64,000 nucleotides of DNA, from NCBI GenBank assembly GCA_965371805.1, contig CBDUZW010000002.1, forward strand, positions 1-64,000, in the 5' to 3' direction. The stretch comes from JAOZTV01 sp965371805. Its GTDB lineage: Bacteria > Acidobacteriota > Aminicenantia > UBA2199. Numbering within the stretch: position 1 is the stretch's first letter; each line of letters opens with the position of its first letter. This document shows positions 55,095-64,000 of this stretch, in pieces. A program made the position numbers and the translations under genes. The notes under the pieces are model-generated. The model made no database searches, was not told the origin of the DNA, and was given only the letters and a program-made list of their open reading frames with translations.

Positions 55095-55591
55095 TTTTTA
55101 ACTCCCTCTTTTTTTTTAAACTGGTTTAAAATTTTAACCGTTTTATCCGGAGTTAAACTCCCAAATGTCTCATCATTTATCATTATAACGGGTGCGAGTG
55201 AGCAGCATCCGATACAGGCAACAGAGATTAGTGTAAAAATTCCATCTTCTGATGTTTCATTTACTTTAATTTTTAATTCATTTTCAATTGAAGCTAAAAT
55301 ATTTTTTGCATTATTTACATGACATGCAGTACCTTCACAGATTCGGATTATGTTTTTTCCCATTGGTTCCATTCTGAATTGTGAATAAAAAGTAACTACA
55401 CCATAAATATCAGCAACAGGCACATCTGTTTCTTCATTTATTTTGTATATCACCTCTTTTGGGATATATCCATATGTTTCCTGAGCTGCTTGAAGCAGAG
55501 ACATCAAAGCCCCTCTTTCTTTTCCTTTAGTTTTTAATTTTTCTTCAAATTTTTTAACATCTTCACGATTCAATTCGTTACTTTCAGCCAT
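55091..55591 (-). CDS. NuoE/HndA-like subunit
   Basis: 166 residues, thioredoxin-like 2Fe-2S protein with CEGTACH and CIGCCSLAP providing the four cluster ligands. First gene of the three-gene operon, with an AAGGAG site. Passes electrons from the NuoF-like subunit. Confidence 0.9.
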   Translation of the reverse strand: MAESNELNREDVKKFEEKLKTKGKERGALMSLLQAAQETYGYIPKEVIYKINEETDVPVADIYGVVTFYSQFRMEPMGKNIIRICEGTACHVNNAKNILASIENELKIKVNETSEDGIFTLISVACIGCCSLAPVIMINDETFGSLTPDKTVKILNQFKKKEGVKK

Positions 55592-55705
55592 CTAAAACTC
55601 CTTATCTCTTTTTATAAAAAAAATGCGAGAATTCAATTGTTATTTTTATCACAAAATAGACTAATTTGCAAAAATGTTTTTATTAATTATAAACAATAAT
55701 GAGTT

Positions 55706-56362
55706 TTAGTGTTCTAAATTAACACCGGTGACTTTTGATAATTTCTCCATTCTTTTTTTCCAATATTCTTTATCCTTTTCTCCTTCATTATTAGAAGAGA
55801 CACTTTTTGTATCATAGAATTCGAGGACATCAAGAATAAGCTCTTTTTTAGGTTCAATTTCTGTTCTCTTCTTTAGATTAACAAAACTAATTATATTTCC
55901 TTCTTCTAAGTAAATTTTATATCCATTCAAAACGAGACTCTCTAATGGTTTTACTTTACTAATCTCCATTAATTTTGTTAATTCTACCTGTTTGCCCTCA
56001 TTAATATAGTTTGAATACTGTTTTTGTATCACATCAGTAATACTTTGGTATATTTGAAGATCTATTTTATAGCTTTTTGAAAAATAATCCAGAGTATACG
56101 GTGTCCCAAGTTCAAGCATAAGAGTGCAAATTTGTTGAAGAGTTTTAGAGTCAAGGCTTGTTTGGGTAATTTCTAATAATGTCATAACAAGAAAAAGTCT
56201 TGTTTTTATAGAACGCTTTTCATTTAAATAATTTTTTATTCCAATCCTTATAGAATACTCAGCAGGCTTTGTGTGAGATTGCTTCATTAGCCTTTTCAGA
56301 TCAAAGAATTTTTTGTCATTTATAAGGTTTCCGAATAAGGACTGTAATTGCTTCATGGCCAT
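55706..56362 (-). CDS. Uncharacterised helical protein downstream of HDOD gene
   Basis: 218 residues, mostly helical and without a known motif. The ATG comes directly after the HDOD stop (TAAAATG), so the two are cotranslated. It may be a partner of the HDOD protein. Confidence 0.6.
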   Translation of the reverse strand: MAMKQLQSLFGNLINDKKFFDLKRLMKQSHTKPAEYSIRIGIKNYLNEKRSIKTRLFLVMTLLEITQTSLDSKTLQQICTLMLELGTPYTLDYFSKSYKIDLQIYQSITDVIQKQYSNYINEGKQVELTKLMEISKVKPLESLVLNGYKIYLEEGNIISFVNLKKRTEIEPKKELILDVLEFYDTKSVSSNNEGEKDKEYWKKRMEKLSKVTGVNLEH

Positions 56363-56363
56363 T

Positions 56364-57239
56364 TTATATTTCTTTTAACAAATCCGAGACAGCCTCTTTG
56401 ATACTGTCAGTCTTATCAAAAATTTTTTTTACTATTCCGCTTACATCAATATTTTTTTTACTTTTATTTTTTAAAAATTCCCAGCCACTAAAGGATTCAA
56501 TATCAATAGTTTTATCCCAGGGCAAACACAAGCCTCCACTTTTTGCAAATTCATTAGCTATGCAGACAACAGAAGTAACCAAATCCATTCTGGATCCAAG
56601 CATTTTATGATGGTAGCCAATACTATTATTGATTTCTTTATGAAATTTCCATGATTCAGCTAAAAAATATCCAATTTCAGTATGATCAACACCGAGTATT
56701 TCCTTTTCTGCCTCATAATTATAGCTATCAGATCCCAATTGCTCTAATACAATATCTTCAAATTCATCGGGATATAAGTGAAATATCAAAAGTTTGCCAA
56801 TATCATGTAATAATCCTGCAATATAATAGTTTTCATTTTTTGGAAGTTTTAATTCTTCAGCCAGCAATTCAGAAAAATATGCTGTTCCTATAGAGTGTCC
56901 CCAGAAAGCAGCAGGTTTAAAGTCCTGTAATTGCTTGTTTTTACTTTTAAACATACTTATTAGTGAGATCTGTAACGCAATTCCCTTTAAAGTACTAAAA
57001 CCTAGATATGTAACCGCATTTGTCAGGTTTGTAATTTCCTGTCTTTTTCCATAAAGAGGAGAATTACATAACTTCAAGATCTTTGCCATCATTGATTGAT
57101 CTTTTTTTATTACTTCTGCAATTTGCTTATTTGAGACATATGGTTTATCCATCAAACTTCTAAGTTCAGTAAAAATAATTGGCAGTGATGGCAACTTCTT
57201 TCCAAAAAACATTGATTTAATTTTTTTATCTTTATCCAC
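56364..57239 (-). CDS. HDOD-domain signalling protein
   Basis: 291 residues; HDOD core with LCNSPLYGKRQEI, HSIGTAYFSELLA and AGLLHDIGKLLIFH, where HD residues survive as in many HDOD proteins that lack full phosphohydrolase activity. GTG start with AAGGA. Probably a c-di-GMP- or chemotaxis-linked regulator. Confidence 0.85.
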   Translation of the reverse strand: MDKDKKIKSMFFGKKLPSLPIIFTELRSLMDKPYVSNKQIAEVIKKDQSMMAKILKLCNSPLYGKRQEITNLTNAVTYLGFSTLKGIALQISLISMFKSKNKQLQDFKPAAFWGHSIGTAYFSELLAEELKLPKNENYYIAGLLHDIGKLLIFHLYPDEFEDIVLEQLGSDSYNYEAEKEILGVDHTEIGYFLAESWKFHKEINNSIGYHHKMLGSRMDLVTSVVCIANEFAKSGGLCLPWDKTIDIESFSGWEFLKNKSKKNIDVSGIVKKIFDKTDSIKEAVSDLLKEI

Positions 57240-57326
57240 TTTATGTCCTTAGAATATATACTATCAAAAATCAAAAAAAAAAAACAGGGGTAATTTAACT
57301 TTTCTATTCTGCATATAAACGTCTGA

Positions 57327-58055
57327 TTATGTTAATTCTTTTAGAAGAGCATTCATTATCTCTGTAGCCTTGCCCTGTAAAAAAAAATCCGTTATACTTT
57401 CTGTATAATTTGATTTTATTGTGTTAATTTCAATTATTTTTACTTTATTTTCCTTTGCAATATATGGGATCATAGACGCAGGCATTACTTCACCTGTTGT
57501 TCCTATTATGATAAAAACATCCGATTTTCTGGCTTCCAAAAATGAACGCGATTGTGCTATTTCAGGAATTGGCTCACCAAAAAAAATAAAATCAGGTTTC
57601 AAAAGCCCACTACACTTAGGGCAGACAGGAGGAATTAGATTCAGATCAATTTCAGATGAAAAACATTTTTCACTACATTCCAGGCAAATCAATGTTTTTG
57701 AGGTTCCATGATACTCACAAACCTCTTTACTTCCAGCTTCCTGATGCAAATTATCTATGTTTTGGGTGATTATTGTCTGCAAATAATTCATTTTTTCCAT
57801 TTCTGCCAATGCTATATGTGCTGCATTTGGTTTTGCATTTCCAAAAAAATCATAAAATATTTCTTTAATCAACCGCCAGGATTGTTCTGGATTTTTTTTA
57901 AAATAATTTATATCCAGAAAAACCGGATCATATTTGTTCCATAAACCATCTTTGCCTCTAAATGGGGGAATACCACTTTCAACTGATATTCCAGCTCCTG
58001 TAAATGCAGCCACTCTTTTTGAATTTCTGATTAAATTAGCGATTTCCTTAATCAT
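57327..58055 (-). CDS. NAD-dependent protein deacylase (sirtuin, CobB-like)
   Basis: 242 residues from the ATG at 58055, one nucleotide after the preceding stop. GAGISVESGIPPFRG, TQNIDNLHQEAG, the catalytic H in EYHGT, and the zinc site CLECSEKC..CPKC are all present. Removes acyl groups from lysines using NAD+. Confidence 0.91.
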   Translation of the reverse strand: MIKEIANLIRNSKRVAAFTGAGISVESGIPPFRGKDGLWNKYDPVFLDINYFKKNPEQSWRLIKEIFYDFFGNAKPNAAHIALAEMEKMNYLQTIITQNIDNLHQEAGSKEVCEYHGTSKTLICLECSEKCFSSEIDLNLIPPVCPKCSGLLKPDFIFFGEPIPEIAQSRSFLEARKSDVFIIIGTTGEVMPASMIPYIAKENKVKIIEINTIKSNYTESITDFFLQGKATEIMNALLKELT

Positions 58056-58056
58056 T

Positions 58057-58737
58057 TTAACTCGAGCTGAGATTTGAGTTAACAAAACTCACGATTTCTT
58101 CAATTTTTGGTATTCCCTTTCTGTAAAGACTGGATATAATTTTGTCTGCCCTGTCAAAATCCTCCGGGAAATCAACTGTCAGTCTCATATTTGGAAATTT
58201 TATATTTTCATCAGCATCTAAATACCCGTTATTAAAGGTTTTGTTTTTTTTCATATATAGAGTAACATGCTCTTTATCCTCTTTTGTAACTGCATTAATA
58301 TATGTTCTTTCTAATGCCTCTTTAGTAAAACATTCAAGAATAGTTCCAATAGGCATTCCCTTAATTGCTGCATAATCCAAATTGTTTTTTATTAAATAAT
58401 TAAGTGTTATTTCAGGATTTTTAATATCCAGGATAGGATTATCTGCTGTTGCTCTAAAATAATATTTATCAGGATATTTTTGTGATACCTGGTAGAACCT
58501 TTCCAGAACATCTTCTTCCGAACCTCTAAAACACTTTATACTATTTTGTTTTGCATATGATTCTATTTTGTCATTTTCTTTATTAATACTGGTTGCAATA
58601 ATAATATTATCAATTACTGTGGAAAGTTTTAATGTTTCTACAATATATGATATCAATGGTTTTCCGCAGATATGTTTCAAAACTTTTCCCGGAAGTCTGG
58701 TTGATCCCATTCTAGCCTGAATAATTACTGTCGCCAT
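58057..58737 (-). CDS. SpsF-like nucleotidyltransferase (CMP-sugar type)
   Basis: 226 residues with VIIQARMGSTRLPGKVL, the acylneuraminate cytidylyltransferase/SpsF signature, and RATADNP. Probably makes a CMP-activated sugar for surface polysaccharide. No ribosome site; the start lies 6 nt after a good -10 box. The sirtuin follows after one nucleotide. Confidence 0.85.
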   Translation of the reverse strand: MATVIIQARMGSTRLPGKVLKHICGKPLISYIVETLKLSTVIDNIIIATSINKENDKIESYAKQNSIKCFRGSEEDVLERFYQVSQKYPDKYYFRATADNPILDIKNPEITLNYLIKNNLDYAAIKGMPIGTILECFTKEALERTYINAVTKEDKEHVTLYMKKNKTFNNGYLDADENIKFPNMRLTVDFPEDFDRADKIISSLYRKGIPKIEEIVSFVNSNLSSS

Positions 58738-58743
58738 TTCTAA

Positions 58744-58772
58744 ATAATAAGATTTATAGAAATTATTGTCAA
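58744..58772 (-). promoter_or_regulatory. Consensus promoter of spsF-like gene (leaderless configuration)
   Basis: Minus strand: TTGACA (58772-58767), 17-nt spacer, TATTAT (58749-58744), then 6 nt and the ATG at 58737. Perfect -35 and near-consensus -10. Confidence 0.7.
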
Positions 58773-58799
58773 ATAAAAAAAAAGGATGAAAAATTCTTT

Positions 58800-59597
58800 T
58801 TATAAGGTTGTCTTTTTATTAATTTTTTTATAAATAGTGATGAATTTATCAAGATTAAGCTCTTCAGCTCTTACACTTTTTTTTAAATTGATATTTTCGA
58901 GGATTTGCAATATATTATTTTTATATACATGAGATAAATTATTTGATAGTGTTTTTCTTCTATTAAGAAAGCATGTTTTTAAAAAATCATAAAAATCTTC
59001 ACTGTTAATTAGCTTTTCTTCTTTATTAGATTTATTAAACTTAAAAACGCTTGAATAAACCTTCGGGATTGGATAGAAGGATCCCGGACTGACTGAAGCA
59101 ACTTTTTTTGAATCATATAAATAGCTGAATATTAAATTTTGAGCATTCTTAGTTTTTGGATCGTTTATTCTTAATAATTTATCTACAAACTCTTTTTGAA
59201 ACATCAAAACCCCGGATTTAATATATTTGTGGTTTTTTATAATCCAGTTTAAGATCTCTTTTGATATATAATAGGGAACATTTCCAATAAGTTGTATGTT
59301 TTTGTTATTAAAATCCTCTGCCTTTATTTCAAGAATACTTTTATTAAGAATACTAAAAACACCAGCTTTTTTTTCCAATTTTTCCGCTAGAGCACTATCT
59401 AATTCAACTAGAAATAATTCCAGATTAATTTTTGATAATTTTGCTTTATTAATAATCAGATCTGTTAATACACCCTTTCCAGGACCTATTTCAAGAACAC
59501 TTTCACTTACCGGAAAAAATTCTTCTATTATTTTTTCTGCAATTCCTTTATTAATTAAAAAATTTTGACCTAGATGAGAAGAATTGTTTTTTTTCAT
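58800..59597 (-). CDS. rsmA: 16S rRNA dimethyladenosine transferase
   Basis: 265 residues; SHLGQNFLINKG, VLEIGPGKGVLT and NVPYYISKEIL are the KsgA/RsmA motifs. Dimethylates two adjacent adenines near the 3' end of 16S rRNA. It overlaps mtaB by four nucleotides. Confidence 0.92.
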   Translation of the reverse strand: MKKNNSSHLGQNFLINKGIAEKIIEEFFPVSESVLEIGPGKGVLTDLIINKAKLSKINLELFLVELDSALAEKLEKKAGVFSILNKSILEIKAEDFNNKNIQLIGNVPYYISKEILNWIIKNHKYIKSGVLMFQKEFVDKLLRINDPKTKNAQNLIFSYLYDSKKVASVSPGSFYPIPKVYSSVFKFNKSNKEEKLINSEDFYDFLKTCFLNRRKTLSNNLSHVYKNNILQILENINLKKSVRAEELNLDKFITIYKKINKKTTL

Positions 59598-60856
59598 TTA
59601 ACTTTATAATTTTTTATATGGATCCCTTCACAAAGGTTTTCATTTATAAGACTTTTTATTTGTACAAATATTTTTTTCTTTTTTAGTCCTTTACTTGGAG
59701 GGATTTTTACATTCAGGTAATTTGATGTAACTACAAGAGAAAAATCTTTAGATTCTTCAATCAATATTCCACTAACTATTTTATCTATATTGCTCTCACA
59801 ATATTTAAACTTAAGGTTTTTATTAATTTCTTTTAATTCTCCAGCTCTCCTTTTGGCAATCTGGAAGGGTATTTGATCCTCCATAACAGCTGATTTTGTT
59901 CCAGGTCTTGGGGAATAGGGAAATACATGGAGATAATTTAAATTACTTGCCTCAATAAAGTCTACTGTTTCAGAAAACTCTTTTTCTGTTTCGCCTGGAA
60001 AGCCTACTATAAAATCACTACCATAGTTTGCATCAGGAAAAAATTTTTTAAATTCATCCATTGTTTTTAAATAGTTTTTTGCCTTGGAATTTCTATTCAT
60101 TCTCTTTAAAACAGAATTACTGCCACTTTGGAAAGAGAAATGAAAACTCAATGCTAATTTATCAATTTTACTTAAACCCTTTACAAATTGAAAATCTAAG
60201 TATCTTGGATCTAATGAACTCAATCTAATAAGATCGATTCCTTTAATTTTTTGAAGTATTTTTAAAACATCAAGTATATTTATCCTTGGAAAAAGATCGT
60301 AACCATAAGATGACAAATTAATCCCGGTAAGAATCAGCTCTTTATATCCAAGGCTTGAGAAATATTCAGCTCTCCTTTTGATGTCATCTATTGACAAACT
60401 TTTTGGTTTTCCCCGAAGAGATGGAACAATACAATATGAGCATCTATGGTTACATCCATCTTGAATTTTAAGGAATTTTCTTGATCGAAATGAAGAATGA
60501 TAAATAAGAGTATTATCTATAGAAAAATCTTTCTTTATCGCGTATACAATCGCTTTTTTCTCTTCATTATCGAAAAAACCATAACTCTTATATTTTTCTG
60601 AAAGAACAGTTCTATTATTTGAGATAGAACATCCGGCAATATACCATTTTATATTTGTTTTTTTATAATTTTTTTCAATAAATTTTAAGACATCTTTTTC
60701 AGCTTTTTGAGTAACACTGCAAGTATTGAGGATTGCAAATTTCGCTTCTGATTGGTTCGTAGTAAGTTCAAAGCCTTCATTTTCCAGATCTATGACCCAA
60801 TCCTGAACCTCTGCCTGATTAGATCTGCATCCAAAATAGCTGACAAAAAATTTCAT
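59594..60856 (-). CDS. mtaB: tRNA t6A37 methylthiotransferase
   Basis: 420 residues: N-terminal UPF0004 domain (SYFGCRSNQAEV, LNTCSVTQKA, IAGCS), radical SAM cluster CNHRCSYC and C-terminal TRAM-like end. Adds methylthio to t6A37 of tRNA. Follows purE after 6 nt. Confidence 0.92.
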   Translation of the reverse strand: MKFFVSYFGCRSNQAEVQDWVIDLENEGFELTTNQSEAKFAILNTCSVTQKAEKDVLKFIEKNYKKTNIKWYIAGCSISNNRTVLSEKYKSYGFFDNEEKKAIVYAIKKDFSIDNTLIYHSSFRSRKFLKIQDGCNHRCSYCIVPSLRGKPKSLSIDDIKRRAEYFSSLGYKELILTGINLSSYGYDLFPRINILDVLKILQKIKGIDLIRLSSLDPRYLDFQFVKGLSKIDKLALSFHFSFQSGSNSVLKRMNRNSKAKNYLKTMDEFKKFFPDANYGSDFIVGFPGETEKEFSETVDFIEASNLNYLHVFPYSPRPGTKSAVMEDQIPFQIAKRRAGELKEINKNLKFKYCESNIDKIVSGILIEESKDFSLVVTSNYLNVKIPPSKGLKKKKIFVQIKSLINENLCEGIHIKNYKVK

Positions 60857-60862
60857 AAAAAT

Positions 60863-61360
60863 TTATTTGGAAATAAGTTCTTTCAAACGTTCACTTTTTG
60901 CAATAACTTCTTTTTGCTGATCCTTCCTGAATTTAATAAGAAATTCTTTTATTTTTTTATCTTTTAAAGCAAGAATTTCCAATGCAAACAGAACTGAATT
61001 AAAACCACCTGAGTTTCCGATTCCAAATGTAGCAACAGGTATTCCGCCAGGCATTTGAACAATTGAATATAATGAATCCAGTCCGGATAATGCCGTTTTT
61101 ATTGGAATACCAAGAACCGGCAATAATGTATGAGAAGCAACCACTCCCGGTAGATGTGCCGCACCGCCGGCAGCAGCAATGATTACTTCAATTCCTGAAT
61201 TTTCGAAATTTTTAATAATATCCAAAGTTCTTTGTGGAGTCCTATGAGCTGAACTCACTTCAATTTTAAACCCAATTGAATTACTTTTTAAAAACTCAAT
61301 ACTTTTTTCTATGTATGGATAATCTGAATCACTACCTAATATTATTCCTATTTTACTCAT
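60863..61360 (-). CDS. purE: 5-(carboxyamino)imidazole ribonucleotide mutase
   Basis: 165 residues; GSDSDYPY, SAHRTP and AAGGAAHLPGVVA are PurE hallmarks. Purine biosynthesis. GGAGG site; its ATG overlaps the purD stop (ATGA). Confidence 0.94.
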   Translation of the reverse strand: MSKIGIILGSDSDYPYIEKSIEFLKSNSIGFKIEVSSAHRTPQRTLDIIKNFENSGIEVIIAAAGGAAHLPGVVASHTLLPVLGIPIKTALSGLDSLYSIVQMPGGIPVATFGIGNSGGFNSVLFALEILALKDKKIKEFLIKFRKDQQKEVIAKSERLKELISK

Positions 61361-62616
61361 TTACTCCTCCCTATATCCTGTCGAAAATACATATTATCAA
61401 AACTTAAAAAAGCGATTGAGTCATATATCCTTCCAACCGCTTCTTTTAAACTATCTCCTTTTGCACAAATATTCAACACCCTTCCTCCAGAGGTATATAT
61501 TCCATCATCTTTCAACTCTGTTCCTGCATGAAAAATTTCTACTTCTGCTGACTTAGCCCTTTCCAATCCATTTATTTTTTTTCCTTTTTCATATTTTCCC
61601 GGATAACCTTTTGAAGCTAAAACAACGCAAGCAGAGATTCTAGTATCCCATTCAATACTTACATCAAACAAATTCCCTTCAGCTGATCCTTCTAATATTG
61701 GGACAATATCACTTTTTAATCTAAGCATTATTGCCTGAGTTTCAGGATCCCCAAATCTTGCATTAAATTCAAGAACACTTGGTCCAGATTCGGTCATAAT
61801 CAACCCTGCATATAAAACCCCTCTAAATTCACGTCCTAATTGTTTCATACCTTTTATTGTCGGGTATATAACTTTTTCCATTATAAAATCAAATGACTCC
61901 TTATCAATATTTGGAGAGGGAGAAATTGCTCCCATCCCTCCTGTATTTGGACCTTCGTCTTTTTCATATATTTTTTTATAATCCATTGATGAAACTAATG
62001 GAATAACACGTTTACCATCAGAGATCACAATAAAAGACATTTCGGGACCTTCCAGGAAATCCTCAATAATTACTGTTTCCCCGGATTTTCCAAATTTGTT
62101 TTCAAGCATAATCGTTTTTATCGCATTTTGACCATCACCCAGAGTTTTACATATGAAAACACCTTTACCTGCAGCAAGACCATCTGTTTTAATAACTACT
62201 GGGAATTTAATTTTTTTTAGATAATTTATTGCATCCATAGCAGAGTTGAATGTTTCAAATTTCGCTGTTGGAATATTGTTTTTTAATAGAAACTCTTTTG
62301 AAAAAACCTTTGAACTTTCAATAATGGATGCTTTTTGAGTTGGGCCAAATATTTTTAAATTCCTTTTGTTAAATGTATCTACTATCCCGAGAGAAAGTGG
62401 TAGTTCCGGACCTACTATAGTCAAATCTATTCCTTCCTCTTTTGCAAAATCTGCAATTTCGATTATATTTGAAGGATTTATATCTTTTAAAATAGCAATA
62501 TCTTTAACTCCTGGATTCCCTGGAATAGCATAAATTTTCTCAACTGCTTTTGATTGTGCTATTTTCCAGATTAGAGCATTTTCTCTACCACCTGACCCAA
62601 TTACCAATATTTTCAT
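61357..62616 (-). CDS. purD: Phosphoribosylamine-glycine ligase
   Basis: 419 residues, ATP-grasp enzyme: VIGSGGRENALIWKIA, VIKTDGLAAGKGVF, GPNTGGMGAISP and LEFNARFGDPETQ. Second step of purine biosynthesis. GGGGG site before the ATG; first gene of purD-purE-mtaB-rsmA. Confidence 0.95.
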   Translation of the reverse strand: MKILVIGSGGRENALIWKIAQSKAVEKIYAIPGNPGVKDIAILKDINPSNIIEIADFAKEEGIDLTIVGPELPLSLGIVDTFNKRNLKIFGPTQKASIIESSKVFSKEFLLKNNIPTAKFETFNSAMDAINYLKKIKFPVVIKTDGLAAGKGVFICKTLGDGQNAIKTIMLENKFGKSGETVIIEDFLEGPEMSFIVISDGKRVIPLVSSMDYKKIYEKDEGPNTGGMGAISPSPNIDKESFDFIMEKVIYPTIKGMKQLGREFRGVLYAGLIMTESGPSVLEFNARFGDPETQAIMLRLKSDIVPILEGSAEGNLFDVSIEWDTRISACVVLASKGYPGKYEKGKKINGLERAKSAEVEIFHAGTELKDDGIYTSGGRVLNICAKGDSLKEAVGRIYDSIAFLSFDNMYFRQDIGRSK

Positions 62617-62764
62617 GTTTTCCCCCTAAAAAAGTATTCTATTTTGATATTATACGATAATGATTTCAATCGGTAAAGAATTTTTAAAAAAAAAGAAAAC
62701 TTTTAAAAATATTTTTTTTATTGTATAATGTTACTGTATATAATTTTATGGAGTAGGTGAAAAA

Positions 62765-63442
62765 ATGACTGTAACAGAAAATTACAAAAAAATTCAGGAT
62801 AAAGTAGCTTCTGCTTGTGCAAGAGTTGAAAAAAAGGTTAAAGATATACAAATTGTAGGGATTTGTAAAGGACATTCTTCAGAAAAACTTAGAGAAGCAT
62901 ATGAATGTGGAATTAAGATAATGGGTGAAAACAAGACTCAAGAAGCTGACATTCATCGAAATGACCTGGAAGATCTTGATATAAAATGGCATTTTGTTGG
63001 AAAATTGCAAAAAAATAAGATTAATAGAATTTTAAATAATTTTGATTTCATTCAATCAGTTGATGGTGTAAAGTCAATTGAACATATTCATAAAAGAGTT
63101 CTTGATAATAGAGATGTATTTATTGAAATAAATATTGGTGAGGAAAAAACAAAATCTGGATTTACTGTAAATGGACTTCGAAAAGCATTAAACTATATTC
63201 AAAATTTAAATAGAGTAAATATAATTGGATTGATGGCAATCCCTCCGTCAGTTGATGATCCGGAAGATTCCCGTCCTTATTTCAAAAAAATTAGAGAATT
63301 GAGAGACGAAATAAATGGAATGAATTTGGAAAACTTCAATATACAACATTTATCTATGGGAATGAGTTATGATTATGAAATTGCTATAGAAGAGGGTTCA
63401 ACGATGGTACGAATTGGAACCGCTCTGTTTGGAAGAAGATAA
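62765..63442 (+). CDS. yggS: PLP homeostasis protein YggS/PROSC
   Basis: 225 residues; PLP-binding K in IVGICKGHS, GENKTQEA and WHFVGKLQKNK, and C-terminal LSMGMSYDYEIAIEEGSTMVR. AGGTGA ribosome site. Starts the yggS-yggT-divIVA operon. Divergent from purD; a TATAAT lies at 62724-62729. Confidence 0.92.
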   Translation: MTVTENYKKIQDKVASACARVEKKVKDIQIVGICKGHSSEKLREAYECGIKIMGENKTQEADIHRNDLEDLDIKWHFVGKLQKNKINRILNNFDFIQSVDGVKSIEHIHKRVLDNRDVFIEINIGEEKTKSGFTVNGLRKALNYIQNLNRVNIIGLMAIPPSVDDPEDSRPYFKKIRELRDEINGMNLENFNIQHLSMGMSYDYEIAIEEGSTMVRIGTALFGRR

Positions 63443-63444
63443 AT

Positions 63445-63771
63445 ATGGATTCATTCCTGGGGCACTTTCTTCTAGCCTTTTCAAACCTGTTCAGTATGGT
63501 AATACAAATTTTTATCTTCATTATTATAGTAAGATCAATTCTTTCATGGGCGGGTCCACTCCCTAATAATCAGTTTATATCTATATTGAGGAAAATAACA
63601 GATCCAATTTTCAGATATGTTCATAAGGTCATACCGTTTTCAATTATTGGCGGAATTGACATAACTCCAATAATAATTCTTTTTACTTTGTACTTTGTCG
63701 ATACATTATTTTCTGGAGTATTAAAGGATTTTGCTGCTGATTTACTTCAAAAAAGGAGCTATTTACCATGA
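63445..63771 (+). CDS. yggT: YggT-family membrane protein
   Basis: 108 residues with four hydrophobic segments and IVRSILSWAGP and RKITDPIFRYVHKVIP, the YggT pattern. Two nt after yggS; its stop overlaps the next ATG. Confidence 0.88.
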   Translation: MDSFLGHFLLAFSNLFSMVIQIFIFIIIVRSILSWAGPLPNNQFISILRKITDPIFRYVHKVIPFSIIGGIDITPIIILFTLYFVDTLFSGVLKDFAADLLQKRSYLP

Positions 63772-64000
63772 AAAATACTGGAATAAAGATTTCAATTCAG
63801 GATATTTTAGCACAAAAATTCAGTACGAAAGTGAAGGGCTTTGATAAAGAGGAAGTTACAAGTTTTTTACTTTTGATTGCGGAAAATATTGAAAATGAAA
63901 TTAGTGAAAAAGAAAACTTAAAAAAAGAAATGGAGTTAATAAAAAACAATCTTATTAAACTGGAAAACAGAGAAGATGTTTTAAGAGATACACTTATATC
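63768..64000 (+). CDS. divIVA: DivIVA-like coiled-coil protein, cut by window edge
   Basis: First 77 residues. ISIQDILAQKFSTKVKGFDKEEV resembles the DivIVA N-terminal membrane-binding region, then a coiled coil begins. ATGA overlap with yggT and AAAGGAG upstream. Polar growth or division role inferred. Confidence 0.78.
   Translation, partial: MKNTGIKISIQDILAQKFSTKVKGFDKEEVTSFLLLIAENIENEISEKENLKKEMELIKNNLIKLENREDVLRDTLI

Noticed and set aside
1..64000. CRISPR arrays, rRNA and tRNA genes
   Set aside because: No regularly spaced repeats or recognisable rRNA/tRNA sequences were seen in the gaps; tRNA detection by eye is not exhaustive.

Overview
The window is AT-rich (visibly around 30% GC) and gene-dense. 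It has diderm-type features: signal peptides, a lipoprotein, periplasmic STN-like domains and ABC exporters. The gene content points to an uncultured, probably anaerobic or facultative bacterium. It includes three secreted 6-bladed beta-propeller proteins, two B12-type radical SAM proteins, a soluble NuoEF/NuoG-like complex, 2-oxoglutarate dehydrogenase E1/E2 and a yggS-yggT-divIVA string. Secreted propellers plus PqqD-type radical SAM proteins are typical of Aminicenantes/Acidobacteriota-like genomes, but that placement is an inference from gene content, not a phylogeny.

Layout. 0.1-5.2 kb (+): a peptide-modification (RiPP) locus. It holds a cobalamin-type radical SAM enzyme with an N-terminal PqqD-like peptide-recognition domain, a small membrane protein with a degenerate HExxH-like motif, a 45-residue precursor-like peptide with its own consensus promoter and hairpin, and an ABC ATPase/permease pair. 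A second, NatAB-type ABC exporter and a secreted propeller follow on the opposite strand (5.3-8.3 kb). 8.4-11.95 kb: a higher-GC island with a broken tyrosine recombinase, an imperfect inverted repeat, an aberrant SecA paralogue and a small membrane protein. 12-22 kb: a YgjV-like protein, a second radical SAM protein, sucAB, a propeller and an MFS transporter. 22-30 kb: membrane-bound AraC regulator, large hybrid histidine kinase, khpA, small proteins, and a MocR-nudC pair. 30-44.9 kb: a long minus-strand series of small stand-alone enzymes and membrane proteins, including a pair of STN-like proteins, one fused through a membrane helix to an AraC DNA-binding domain. 45-47 kb: an AbiE-type toxin/antitoxin pair, then a tautomerase. 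47.4-55.6 kb: a propeller, a membrane LuxR-type regulator and the NuoE/NuoF/NuoG-like operon. 55.7-64 kb: HDOD protein, sirtuin, nucleotidyltransferase, rsmA, mtaB, purE, purD, and the start of a yggS-yggT-divIVA operon cut by the window edge.

Best candidate for a new system: the RiPP locus at 0.1-5.2 kb. Its precursor (2589-2726) is too short for ordinary gene calling. It carries a YxxP leader motif next to an enzyme with a leader-binding domain, and its C-terminal half is almost entirely hydrophobic with one internal cysteine. A second general observation is that several genes start only 5-6 nt after a good -10 box, so their transcripts should be leaderless, while many other genes have strong Shine-Dalgarno sequences. 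A third is the unusual number of membrane-embedded one-component regulators, including an apparent periplasmic-STN/TM/AraC protein.
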